A stretch of DNA of 64,000 nt from an uncultured Flavobacteriaceae bacterium (GTDB taxonomy: Bacteria; Bacteroidota; Bacteroidia; Flavobacteriales; Flavobacteriaceae). Positions within the stretch are counted from its first letter, which is position 1, and every line of letters begins with the position of its first letter. The notes beneath the pieces are model-generated. The model did not search any database. It was not told the DNA's origin and was given only the letters and a program-made list of their open reading frames with translations. The stretch spans positions 95,042-159,041 of the forward strand of contig CANKUU010000006.1 in the NCBI GenBank assembly GCA_947486785.1. Direction: 5' to 3'. A program made the translations under genes and the position numbers. Positions 25,724-34,400 of this stretch are shown piece after piece.

Positions 25724-26905
25724 CTAAATTTTTGAACAAATTAAAATTTGGTGTTGATTGTCTATATTTTTGTAGAAAAATAAAAAGAGTGACCCGCCAT
25801 CAGCAATCTTAAATTTTTGTCTTAATTGAGCTACACTAAGCGGAAAATTTCTTGTTGTTACATTTGCTTTTGTGATCTGTAATTCTTTTACGTTCTTTTT
25901 AGAGTATTTTGTAATTTGTTCAATCTTGAAGCTTCTTCCCGGAAAATCTATTAGTTCGTCATTCGAATATAAATGAGTGTGTTGGCTAATTTTTGTAAGA
26001 CCTAACTTTTCGCCAATAATTTTAAATCCACCAGATTTTAAAATTGCAGCATTGGGTTCAAATAAAAAATTTTGAGGGGGGGCAAATTTTGAAGTCACAT
26101 TTTTTTCGTCACTTATTTTAAAATTAAATACTTCTTTTTTATTCGCTTTGCCATAATTAATGGTTTTAATAACAGCTGTCGCCTTAAAACCTTTTTCTAA
26201 AACCCAAAGCAATTCTTTAACTTCATTATTTATAGCGACAATGTGAATTTCTTTTACGAAGGTTAAACTTTTAAGTCCTAAGGTAATATCTAATAGAGGA
26301 GAGGTTTTTAATAAAACATAATTAGTTCTATTAAAAATAAGTTCTAAATTTTGAGTAATATCTGGCTGGCAATCTTCTAATCGAAAAACTTTATTTTTTT
26401 TATAATCTCGGCGCGAGGGGTCAAGATAAATCCAATCAAAATATTGATTGTTTTTTTGCAAAAAAGTAATTGCATCATTATTGAACGTAGTGTAGTTTTT
26501 TACACCTAAAACCTTCAAGTTGTGATCAGTTATGGTAGCAAGTTCTTTATCAACTTCATTATAGGTAATATGATCTACTTTTTTGCTAAAAAAATAGCTG
26601 TCGATTCCGAACCCTCCAGTTAGGTCTAAAAGTGATTTTCCATGTATAATTTTTGATTTATATTTTGCCGTAGTTTCAGATGAACTTTGTTCAAAGTTTA
26701 ACCTGGAAGGGTAGTAAATATTTGGAGTTTTATACCACAGCGGAAGTTTATTTTTACATTTTTTTTTGGTCTCAATTTGTTGAGCGAGTTCTTGAGCTGA
26801 GATTTCAGAGAAAGGAGGCTTTTTAAGAATTACTGACATGATGTCGGTATCTATATTTTTGAGTATAAAATCTTGTACACCAGTATTTAGTATATTTTTA
26901 TTCAA
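25724..26905 (-). CDS. Class I SAM-dependent methyltransferase with THUMP-like domain
   Basis: A 393-residue protein. Residues about 85-200 are a Rossmann methyltransferase fold with the SAM loop LLDLTGGFGIDSYFFS, the acidic end of strand 2 in YNEVD, and the catalytic-type motif IYLDPSRRD. The C-terminal part matches the THUMP-like domain found with such enzymes, with LPLSVAQLRQKFKIADGG. A nucleic-acid substrate is likely, but which one is unknown. The start is TTG at 26905; the next ATG is at residue 23. The N-terminus before it (NILNTGVQDFI) looks like that of relatives, so TTG is favoured. It follows the AI-2E gene by six bases, implying coupling. Confidence 0.82.
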   Translation of the reverse strand: MNKNILNTGVQDFILKNIDTDIMSVILKKPPFSEISAQELAQQIETKKKCKNKLPLWYKTPNIYYPSRLNFEQSSSETTAKYKSKIIHGKSLLDLTGGFGIDSYFFSKKVDHITYNEVDKELATITDHNLKVLGVKNYTTFNNDAITFLQKNNQYFDWIYLDPSRRDYKKNKVFRLEDCQPDITQNLELIFNRTNYVLLKTSPLLDITLGLKSLTFVKEIHIVAINNEVKELLWVLEKGFKATAVIKTINYGKANKKEVFNFKISDEKNVTSKFAPPQNFLFEPNAAILKSGGFKIIGEKLGLTKISQHTHLYSNDELIDFPGRSFKIEQITKYSKKNVKELQITKANVTTRNFPLSVAQLRQKFKIADGGSLFLFFYKNIDNQHQILICSKI

Positions 26906-26911
26906 AGTATG

Positions 26912-28000
26912 CTATAGGTTTTGTGTTAAAGATTTTACAATCTTATTTTCAGATAAAAACTCTTTTAAAATAACCTTAATTGCGGTGTAGGAGGGTACGG
27001 CAACTATCATTCCTGTAATACCAAAAAGTAATCCGCCAATAATTATAACTAAGAAAATTTCTAGTGGGTGCGATTTAACGCTTTGCGAAAAAATTCGAGG
27101 TTGCGATATAAAATTATCAATCAACTGACCAATAAAAAAACCAGTCATTACCTTAAGTGTTTTTGGTAGAATTACCTCGCTAAAATCGGCCCCAATATTG
27201 CTGCTCATGGTTAAGGTAAGCATAAGTACTCCGCCTATAATGGGTCCAACGTAAGGTATCAAATTTAATAAGGCACAAAGAAAGGCTATAACAATGGCAT
27301 TTTCAACCCTGAAAATAAGCAGTATTATGGTGTAAAAAATGAATAGAATTAAAATTTGAAACACCAAGCCAACAAAGTATCTTGATAGTAAGTCTTTAAT
27401 GATTTTAATCGATTTTTTTAATCGACTTTCTTTATTATCCGGCACAAAAACCATAAGGCCTTCTTCAAACAATCGACTGTCTTTTAAAAAGAAAAAAGCA
27501 ATAAATAAAACAGAGAATAAGCCAATACTTAAACTACCTAGAATACTTACAAATGAATTTAGAAAATTGGGTACAAAGCCAAAGTCAAAATTAGCTAAGA
27601 CTTTAGAATCTTTTAAACGCTCTTGAATTTCGGATGAACTAATATTTAAATAGTCTGTAATTTGAAGATATAATTGTTGCATGTTTGCCTGTAGCGCATC
27701 TATATTTAAGAGCGATAGATTATGCCCCTGCTGCACTATTAAAGGAACGAATAGGGCGATAATACCTACCAAAACACCGATAAGAAGTAACATTGTTATA
27801 ATTACTGCTAATGTTTCATTGAACTTCAGCCTCTTTCTAAAAAAGAAAACAATAGGTCTGCCAATAAGAGAAATAATTCCTGCAATTGCGATGTAAGCGA
27901 TTACCGAACTAATTTGATATAAAAAGTATAATAAAAGGGCAATACCAGCGAGTATTGCTACGGCTCTTAAAATACCTTCTGATAGGGTTTTTGAGGTCAT
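26912..28000 (-). CDS. AI-2E family transporter (TqsA/PerM-like permease)
   Basis: A 362-residue polytopic inner-membrane protein with about eight hydrophobic segments. Family landmarks are the N-terminal pair of helices, the basic stretch FFRKRLKFNETLAVIITML, the large middle soluble part, NLIPYVGPIIGG, and the final PLEIFLVIIIGGLLFGITG. Members have been linked to AI-2 export or Na+/H+ exchange, so the substrate here is not known. It begins with ATG 28000, 59 bases after the DUF4159 gene, and is probably on the same transcript. Confidence 0.9.
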   Translation of the reverse strand: MTSKTLSEGILRAVAILAGIALLLYFLYQISSVIAYIAIAGIISLIGRPIVFFFRKRLKFNETLAVIITMLLLIGVLVGIIALFVPLIVQQGHNLSLLNIDALQANMQQLYLQITDYLNISSSEIQERLKDSKVLANFDFGFVPNFLNSFVSILGSLSIGLFSVLFIAFFFLKDSRLFEEGLMVFVPDNKESRLKKSIKIIKDLLSRYFVGLVFQILILFIFYTIILLIFRVENAIVIAFLCALLNLIPYVGPIIGGVLMLTLTMSSNIGADFSEVILPKTLKVMTGFFIGQLIDNFISQPRIFSQSVKSHPLEIFLVIIIGGLLFGITGMIVAVPSYTAIKVILKEFLSENKIVKSLTQNL

Positions 28001-28059
28001 GTGGTGGTGTTTAAAAGTTTCTTGAATTGTGTTGTTTTATAAATTTTAAATTCAAAAAT

Positions 28060-28710
28060 TTAATTTTCAAAGGCATATGCAATAATATTTGCCCCCATTT
28101 GTAGGGCTTTTGTTCTAATCTCGTTTGGGTCGTTATGAACTTCTTGATTTTCCCATCCATCCCCTAAATCAGATTCGAATGTAAATAAGAGTACCAAGCG
28201 GTTTTCATAAAAAATACCTAAAGCTTGAGGTCTTTTACCGTCATGCTCGTGAATTTTGGGTAATCCCTGCGGAAATTTATAAACTTTGTTGAAAATAGAG
28301 TGATTACTATCGATTTCTACTAATTCTTGATTTGGAAATACTTTCACAAGTTCTTTACGTAAAAAAGGTTCCATGCCATAGTTGTCATCAATGTGTAAGA
28401 AACCACCCGAGCTAAGGTAAGTTCTTAAATTTTCAGCTTCTTCTTGAGAAAAAACAACATTGCCGTGCCCTGTCATATGAATAAAGGGATACCGAAAAAG
28501 TGCAGTACTATTCACCTCTACTGTTTGTGGTTTTTCTTTGATTTTGGTGTTGATGTTTTCGTTACAAAAGCGAATTAAATTTGGAAGAGCGGTTGGGTTT
28601 GAATACCAATCGCCCCCTCCGTTGTATTTTAAAATTGCTATCTCTTGCCCAAAACTAATAGAATGTGTTAAAAAGATATAAAAGATAATTAGTTGTGTAA
28701 GTTGTTTCAT
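28060..28710 (-). CDS. DUF4159 family exported protein
   Basis: From ATG 28710 the product has 216 residues and a signal peptide (MKQLTQLIIFYIFLTHSISFG). The longer frame starts at TTG 28725 and is less likely. The mature part begins EIAILKYNGGGDWYSNPTALPNLI and includes FIHMTGHGNVVFSQEE, LHIDDNYGM and a region with HDGKRPQALGIFYENRL, as in the DUF4159 family, a class I glutamine amidotransferase-like fold. The function is unknown. It diverges from the DUF1223 gene with 45 bases between, so both promoters must overlap coding sequence or each other. Confidence 0.85.
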   Translation of the reverse strand: MKQLTQLIIFYIFLTHSISFGQEIAILKYNGGGDWYSNPTALPNLIRFCNENINTKIKEKPQTVEVNSTALFRYPFIHMTGHGNVVFSQEEAENLRTYLSSGGFLHIDDNYGMEPFLRKELVKVFPNQELVEIDSNHSIFNKVYKFPQGLPKIHEHDGKRPQALGIFYENRLVLLFTFESDLGDGWENQEVHNDPNEIRTKALQMGANIIAYAFEN

Positions 28711-28755
28711 AAATCTTCGTACCAAACATTGAATTTTTCAAATTTAAGCAATATC

Positions 28756-29535
28756 ATGAGTAAATATATTCATATCACCTTAATTGTTTTGGTCGGCATA
28801 ATTCTAATGAATTTTAATAATAGGACAATAAATAAGGCTAAAAATCCATTGCCTGTTACCGATGAGATGTTCGAACCAATAGTGGTGCTTGAACTTTTTA
28901 CTTCACAAGGCTGCTCTAGTTGTCCTTCTGCAGATGTATTGCTGCAAAAGGTGAAAAAAGAATTTCATAAAGAGGTGTTCGCATTGTCTTATCATGTTGA
29001 TTATTGGAATTATATAGGATGGAAAGATCCATTTAGTAAGTCCTCATATGCTAAAAAGCAAGGTATTTATAATATTAAATTTAGAAATAAAAGTAATTAT
29101 ACGCCCCAATTGGTGGTAAACGGAAAAGAGCATTTTGTTGGCTCTAACACCATAAAAATGTATGATTATATTGATACGTTTAAAAACCAAAGGTCTTTAA
29201 ATCAAGTGCGTCTTAGTAAGGTTGAGGTATCTGCCACAAATATTTCTTTTAATTATAAATTACAGGGTGCACTAAAAGATAAAAAAATACGGGCTGTTTT
29301 GGCACTTGATGAACGTAGCACCGATGTAAAACGTGGAGAAAATAGAAGCAGAACTCTAATCAACAGCAATATTGTGGTAGGGGAGTTAGTTATCGATATT
29401 GATCAAGACAGCGGTACGGTAGATATGGTGATTCCTAAAATTGTTAAATTAAATGAACACCTAAACCTAATAGTACTGATTGAAAATGATAATTATGACA
29501 TTACAGCTGCGGCTAAACACAGTATTAAACTATAG
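28756..29535 (+). CDS. DUF1223 family thioredoxin-like protein
   Basis: A 259-residue secreted or membrane-anchored protein from ATG 28756; the longer frame would start inside the divergent gene. Residues 1-20 form an N-terminal hydrophobic anchor. The DUF1223 core begins VVLELFTSQGCSSCPSAD, with a CxxC pair as in thioredoxin folds, then HVDYWNYIGWKDPFS and YTPQLVVNGKEHFVG, all family hallmarks. The redox role is likely but unproven. It is the only rightward gene in a leftward set and looks inserted between rsmE and the DUF4159 gene. Confidence 0.88.
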   Translation: MSKYIHITLIVLVGIILMNFNNRTINKAKNPLPVTDEMFEPIVVLELFTSQGCSSCPSADVLLQKVKKEFHKEVFALSYHVDYWNYIGWKDPFSKSSYAKKQGIYNIKFRNKSNYTPQLVVNGKEHFVGSNTIKMYDYIDTFKNQRSLNQVRLSKVEVSATNISFNYKLQGALKDKKIRAVLALDERSTDVKRGENRSRTLINSNIVVGELVIDIDQDSGTVDMVIPKIVKLNEHLNLIVLIENDNYDITAAAKHSIKL

Positions 29536-29560
29536 CTCTTAAAATGTAGTAATTTTATAA

Positions 29561-29607
29561 TAAACTCCACTTTCTAATATTTAGTAGAATGTGGAGTTTA
29601 AATTTTT
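29561..29607. terminator. Bidirectional terminator between DUF1223 gene and rsmE
   Basis: TAAACTCCAC at 29561-29570 pairs with GTGGAGTTTA at 29591-29600, with an inner TTCTA/TAGAA pairing, then AATTTTT. Confidence 0.8.
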
Positions 29608-29659
29608 AAGCTATTTGCTAAACCTAACTTAAATGAGAGAAGTTACATTAGGTAATTTT

Positions 29660-30367
29660 TCAGCCATTATTAATCATAGTTATGGTAGCGCATGTTACAA
29701 TAGCAGCTGTTTCCGTCCGTAACCTATTTTCACCTAATGATACGGGTAAAAAACCAGCCTCGTAAGCCTGTTTTATTTCATTTTTTGAAAAATCTCCTTC
29801 AGGGCCGATGAGCACCGTAACATCTTTATCTGGGGCTACGCGTCTTTTTAAGTCTAACTTTTCTTCGTCTTCACAATGAGCGATAAATAATAGTCCTTTC
29901 TGGTTTTTAGCGATGAATTCTTTATAAGAAATAGGATCATTTAACAGCGGTAGATAGGTCTGCAGAGACTGCTTCATGGCAGCTAAAATTACTTTCTGCA
30001 TACGTTTAATTTTTATAATTTTACGCTCCGAATTATCGCAAATTATAGGCGTTATCTCGTTAACACCAATCTCCGTAGCTTTTTCTAGAAGCCATTCAAA
30101 ACGATCATTCATTTTTGTGGGCGCAACCACCAAATGAAACCAAAACATTTTCTGATGTTTTTTATCGGTGTCAATAATTTCAGCTTTACATTTTTTTGCA
30201 TCTGCATTAATAATTTTAGCTTCAAATAAATAACCTCGTCCATTGGTAATATGCACTAATTCTCCTTCTTTCTTTCGAAGAACTTTTATAAGGTGCTTAC
30301 TTTCTTCTTCGCTAAAAGTAAATTGTGTAGTACTTTGATCTAATTGATCATTGTAGAATAATTGCAT
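29660..30367 (-). CDS. rsmE: 16S rRNA m3U1498 methyltransferase RsmE
   Basis: Methylates N3 of U1498 in 16S rRNA. The 235-residue product has the N-terminal PUA-like domain (opening MQLFYNDQLDQ, with HLIKVLRKKEGELVHITNGRGYLFEA) and a C-terminal SPOUT knot with KATEIGVNEITPIICDNSERK, LIGPEGDFSKNE and VSLGENRLRTETA, the SAM-binding knot. It starts at ATG 30367, 31 bases after the tsaD stop, and is probably cotranscribed with it. Confidence 0.95.
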   Translation of the reverse strand: MQLFYNDQLDQSTTQFTFSEEESKHLIKVLRKKEGELVHITNGRGYLFEAKIINADAKKCKAEIIDTDKKHQKMFWFHLVVAPTKMNDRFEWLLEKATEIGVNEITPIICDNSERKIIKIKRMQKVILAAMKQSLQTYLPLLNDPISYKEFIAKNQKGLLFIAHCEDEEKLDLKRRVAPDKDVTVLIGPEGDFSKNEIKQAYEAGFLPVSLGENRLRTETAAIVTCATITMINNG

Positions 30368-30398
30368 GTTGTTTAGTTAATATTTTATGTATTTATTT

Positions 30399-31433
30399 TT
30401 ACCCTTTTGTGCCAATCACATACCGTGCTTTTGCGGAGATGTGTTGTTTTGAAAAATCATTTCTCATATATTTAAAATACCCAACAATTCCTATCATTGC
30501 AGCATTGTCAGTACAATATTGAAAATCAGGTATATACGTTGTCCATCCATATTTTTTTGATGCTATTTTCAATTCTTTTCGAATACCTGAGTTTGCAGAG
30601 ACGCCTCCACCAATAGCAATTTGTTTAACACCCGTTTGTAAGGTTGCTTTTTTGATTTTCTCCATCAGAATTTGAATTATAGTGTATTGTATTGAAGCGC
30701 AAATATCATTCAAGTTTTCAGAGATGAAATTCGAATTTTTCTTTGATTCTCTTTGAATGAAATACAAAATACCAGTTTTTAAACCACTAAAGCTAAAATT
30801 TAATCCATCAACTTTTGGCTTTGTAAATGTAAATTTTTTGGGGTTACCAAGCTGGGCATATTTATCTATTAAAGGGCCTCCTGGATAGGGTAATCCTAGA
30901 ATTTTTGCGCTTTTGTCAAAGGCTTCTCCAACAGCATCATCTAAAGATTCACCTAATATTTTTATGTCAAAATAATCTCTAACTAGCACAATTTGAGTAT
31001 GTCCGCCGCTAATGGTCATTCCTAAGAAAGGAAAGCTTGGAGCACACTTGAGCTCATCTTCGATAAAATGGGCTAGAATATGTGCTTGCATATGATTTAC
31101 TTCAATAAGCGGAATTTTTAGCCCCAAAGCTAACGATTTTGCAAATGAAGTACCCACAAGTAAAGAGCCCATAAGACCAGGTCCTCGAGTAAAAGCTATG
31201 GCTGATAATTGTTTTTTATCGATATTTGCTTTTAATAATGCTTGGTGCACTACCGGAACAATGTTTTGTTGGTGAGCTCGTGAAGCTAATTCGGGTACAA
31301 CACCCCCATATTCTTCATGTATTTTTTGCGTTGCTACAACATTGCTCAATACTTTTTTGTTGCTTAGTATTGCTGCAGAAGTATCGTCACAAGAAGATTC
31401 TATGGCAAGAATGTAAATAGTTTCTTTATCCAT
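30399..31433 (-). CDS. tsaD: tRNA N6-adenosine threonylcarbamoyltransferase TsaD
   Basis: Transfers the threonylcarbamoyl group to A37 of ANN-decoding tRNAs, with TsaB and TsaE. From ATG 31433 it has 344 residues, opening MDKETIYILAIESSCDDTSA. Metal ligands are in HMQAH; the ASKHA signatures TISGGHTQ, DDAVGEAFDK, and GGVSANSG are present. The longer frame begins with GTG 31457, which coincides with the first base of a perfect -7 element, so 31433 is preferred. It diverges from tamB. Confidence 0.96.
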   Translation of the reverse strand: MDKETIYILAIESSCDDTSAAILSNKKVLSNVVATQKIHEEYGGVVPELASRAHQQNIVPVVHQALLKANIDKKQLSAIAFTRGPGLMGSLLVGTSFAKSLALGLKIPLIEVNHMQAHILAHFIEDELKCAPSFPFLGMTISGGHTQIVLVRDYFDIKILGESLDDAVGEAFDKSAKILGLPYPGGPLIDKYAQLGNPKKFTFTKPKVDGLNFSFSGLKTGILYFIQRESKKNSNFISENLNDICASIQYTIIQILMEKIKKATLQTGVKQIAIGGGVSANSGIRKELKIASKKYGWTTYIPDFQYCTDNAAMIGIVGYFKYMRNDFSKQHISAKARYVIGTKG

Positions 31434-31456
31434 TAGTTTGGAATAAAAATTGAACA

Positions 31457-31464
31457 CAAAGGTA
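31457..31464 (-). promoter_or_regulatory. -7 element of tsaD
   Basis: Read leftward, TACCTTTG matches TAnnTTTG exactly. A TTG lies 16 bases upstream (31481-31483). It decides the tsaD start in favour of 31433. Confidence 0.6.
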
Positions 31465-31499
31465 AAACATAAAGACCTATCAAAAAACTAAGAAAAATA

Positions 31500-34400
31500 T
31501 TGCTGCGTACAATGTTAGTAATACTACTACTAATTGTTTTGGGCACCATTGTTCTTTCGTTACCTTTTGTTCAAACAAAATTTGCAAAATATACTACCAG
31601 CGAACTGAACGCTAAATTTGGTACCAATATCAACATTGATCGGTTGCAGTTTTCCTTAATTTCTTGGGAGACTGCTTTAAAAGGTATTTATATCGAAGAT
31701 TATAAAAATGACACCCTTTTTTATGTAGACAAACTCACAACATCTATTTTAAGTATGCGCAATTTGGTCGCTGGTCGATTAGAGTTTGGCGATATTGATG
31801 TTGATGGCCTTGATTTTAAACTAAAAACTTATCGAGATAGTACAGACACTAATTTAGATATTTTTATTGATAAGCTTGATAATGGTAAACCTCGAGAGCC
31901 TGGTGCTGCACCCTTCTTTTTTTTATCTTCAAAATTACAGGTGAATAATAGTACTTTTAGGTTGATAGATGAAAATCGAGCTGCCGAAAAAATGTTGAAC
32001 TTTAAGAAATTAAATATTTCCGCTAAAGATTTTCAAATCGTGGGGCCAAATGTTTCGGCTAATATTGATTTGATGTCTTTTAATAGTAAAACAGGTTTAC
32101 AGGTTGATACCCTTTCAACAGATTTTAAATACACCAAAAAGAAGATGAGTTTTAATTCTTTACGAATAAAAACTAAAGAATCTGAGTTGTTGGGTGATCT
32201 GGTGTTCAAATATAAACGCAAAGATTTTATTGATTTTTTAAACAAGGTAAAGGTAGAGGCGCAATTTTCCGAGTCTACTGTAGCCTTTGATGAGATAAAC
32301 CTATTGTACAATCAATTTGGAAAAGGAAAAAAAGTGCTTTTCTCTTCAAAAATTTCAGGTTTTTTAAATGATTTAAATACAGAAAAACTTTTTGTACAAT
32401 CAGATAATACGGGTATTCGGGGTGATTTTAATTTTAAAAACCTCTTTACAAATGATAACCCATTTGTAATGAATGCCAAAATGAAAAAAGTTACATCTAG
32501 CTATTACGAACTTCGGTCATTAATGCCTAATATTTTAGGAAAACTACCTACCATATTTAAAAAACTAGGTCAGTTTACAGTTTTGGGTAATGCATTGGTT
32601 TCAGAGACTGCAATAAATGCTAAGGTGAACCTAAACACACCCATTGGTAAGAGTTATATCGATTTAGACTTAACCAATATTGATAATATAGATGATGCAG
32701 AATATAAAGGATTTGTATCGCTTATTGATTTTGAATTAGGAGAATTTTCAGAATCTGAAAGTTTAGGTAAAACAAATTTTGATTTTAATGTGGAGGGAAA
32801 AGGATTTACCCAAGAAAACTTAAATACAGAGGTTGTTGGTAAAATTTATGAAATAGAATTTAACAAGTATAAATACGAAAATATTAGAGTATCTGGGGTT
32901 GTAAAAGATCAATTATTTGATGGGTCTTTAGCTGTTAACGACGAAAATTTAAAGTTTAATTTTAAAGGGTTAGCGCAGTTTGGAGAAAAAACTAATAATT
33001 TTAATTTTATTGCTAATGTTGATTATGCAGATTTAGTCAATTTAAACTTTATTAAAGATACGATATCAATATTTAAAGGAAATGTTAATATGGATATTAC
33101 TGGTAGTACTTTAGATAATGCTATCGGTGATATAAAATTTACCAAAACAAACTTTAAAAATAAAAACGACACCTATTATTTTGAAGATTTTAAAGTTTCT
33201 TCAAGGTTTGAAAACGACTCTATTCGCACAATAGATATTAATTCTAAAGATATAATTACCGGTTACTTAACGGGTAATTATAAGGTAAAAGAGCTTGGTC
33301 AGTTAGTTCAAAACTCCTTAGGGTCGGTATATACTAATTACAAGCCATTCGAAATTTCTGAGGGGCAAACTTTAGCCTTTAACTTTAAAATTTATAATAA
33401 AATTGTTGATGTCTTTTTTCCAGAAATTCGTTTTGATCCTAATACGTTTATAAAAGGAAATATAATTGCAGATGAAGGTGATTTTAAACTCAGCTTTAAA
33501 TCTCCTAGTATTGCAGCATACGGTACCGCTGCTGATAAAATAGAGGTTAAGGTAGATAATAAAAACCCTTTATTTAATACCTATGTATCGGTAGGAGATT
33601 TATCCACCCCTTATTACAAGGTTAAAGATTTTAATTTGATAAATACGACGCTAAAAGATACTTTGTTTTTTAGGTCTGAGTTTAAAGGTGGAAGCGAATA
33701 TAATGATAGCTATAATTTAAACTTTTATCACACTTTTAATAAGGAAAATAAATCAGTAATAGGATTTAAAAAGTCTGACATAAGTTTTAAAAATAATACT
33801 TGGGTTTTAAACGAAGAAGGTAATTCTAAAAATAAAGTCATTATCAATAGAACCTTAGATAGCGTTGCAATTGAAGAGATTGTGATGAATAACGAGGAGA
33901 AGGAGCAAATTAAATTAAGAGGTACTTTAGCCGATTCAACAGCGAAAGATCTTCGACTACAATTTAAAATAGTTTCATTAGATAAAATTGCTCCAGTTAT
34001 TGACAGCTTAAATCTTGAAGGTCAGGTGAATGGAGTACTCAATATTTTTCAAAAAGATGGTGTTTATTTGCCCTCGTCTAACCTGGGGGTAAAAGATTTT
34101 TCTATAAATGGTATTCGTTTAGGCGATTTAGCTATGGGTATTGTGGGTAATAAAGATTTGACCGACTTCGTGGTTAACACCCAAATTACAGATAATGGGG
34201 TAGAAAAGTTAGGTGTTTATGGAAATATTATTAATAAAGGAGATTTGCCAGAAGCTGAATTAATAGCGAATTTTAAAAATTTTGAACTAGAACCCTTTAA
34301 TCCTTTAGGTGATGGTGTTATAGATCATATTAGGGGTTTTGTTGGGGGTAGTGCTCGAATTAGTGGCGCCATTGATAACCCTTCTATTAACGGCTTATTA

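Noticed and set aside
28693..28755. Longer start for the DUF1223 gene
   Set aside because: It overlaps the divergent DUF4159 coding start and adds residues that do not look like a signal sequence; ATG 28756 gives a normal anchor.
31434..31457. Longer tsaD start adding eight residues
   Set aside because: It would start with GTG at the edge of a perfect -7 promoter element, upstream of the predicted transcript start.
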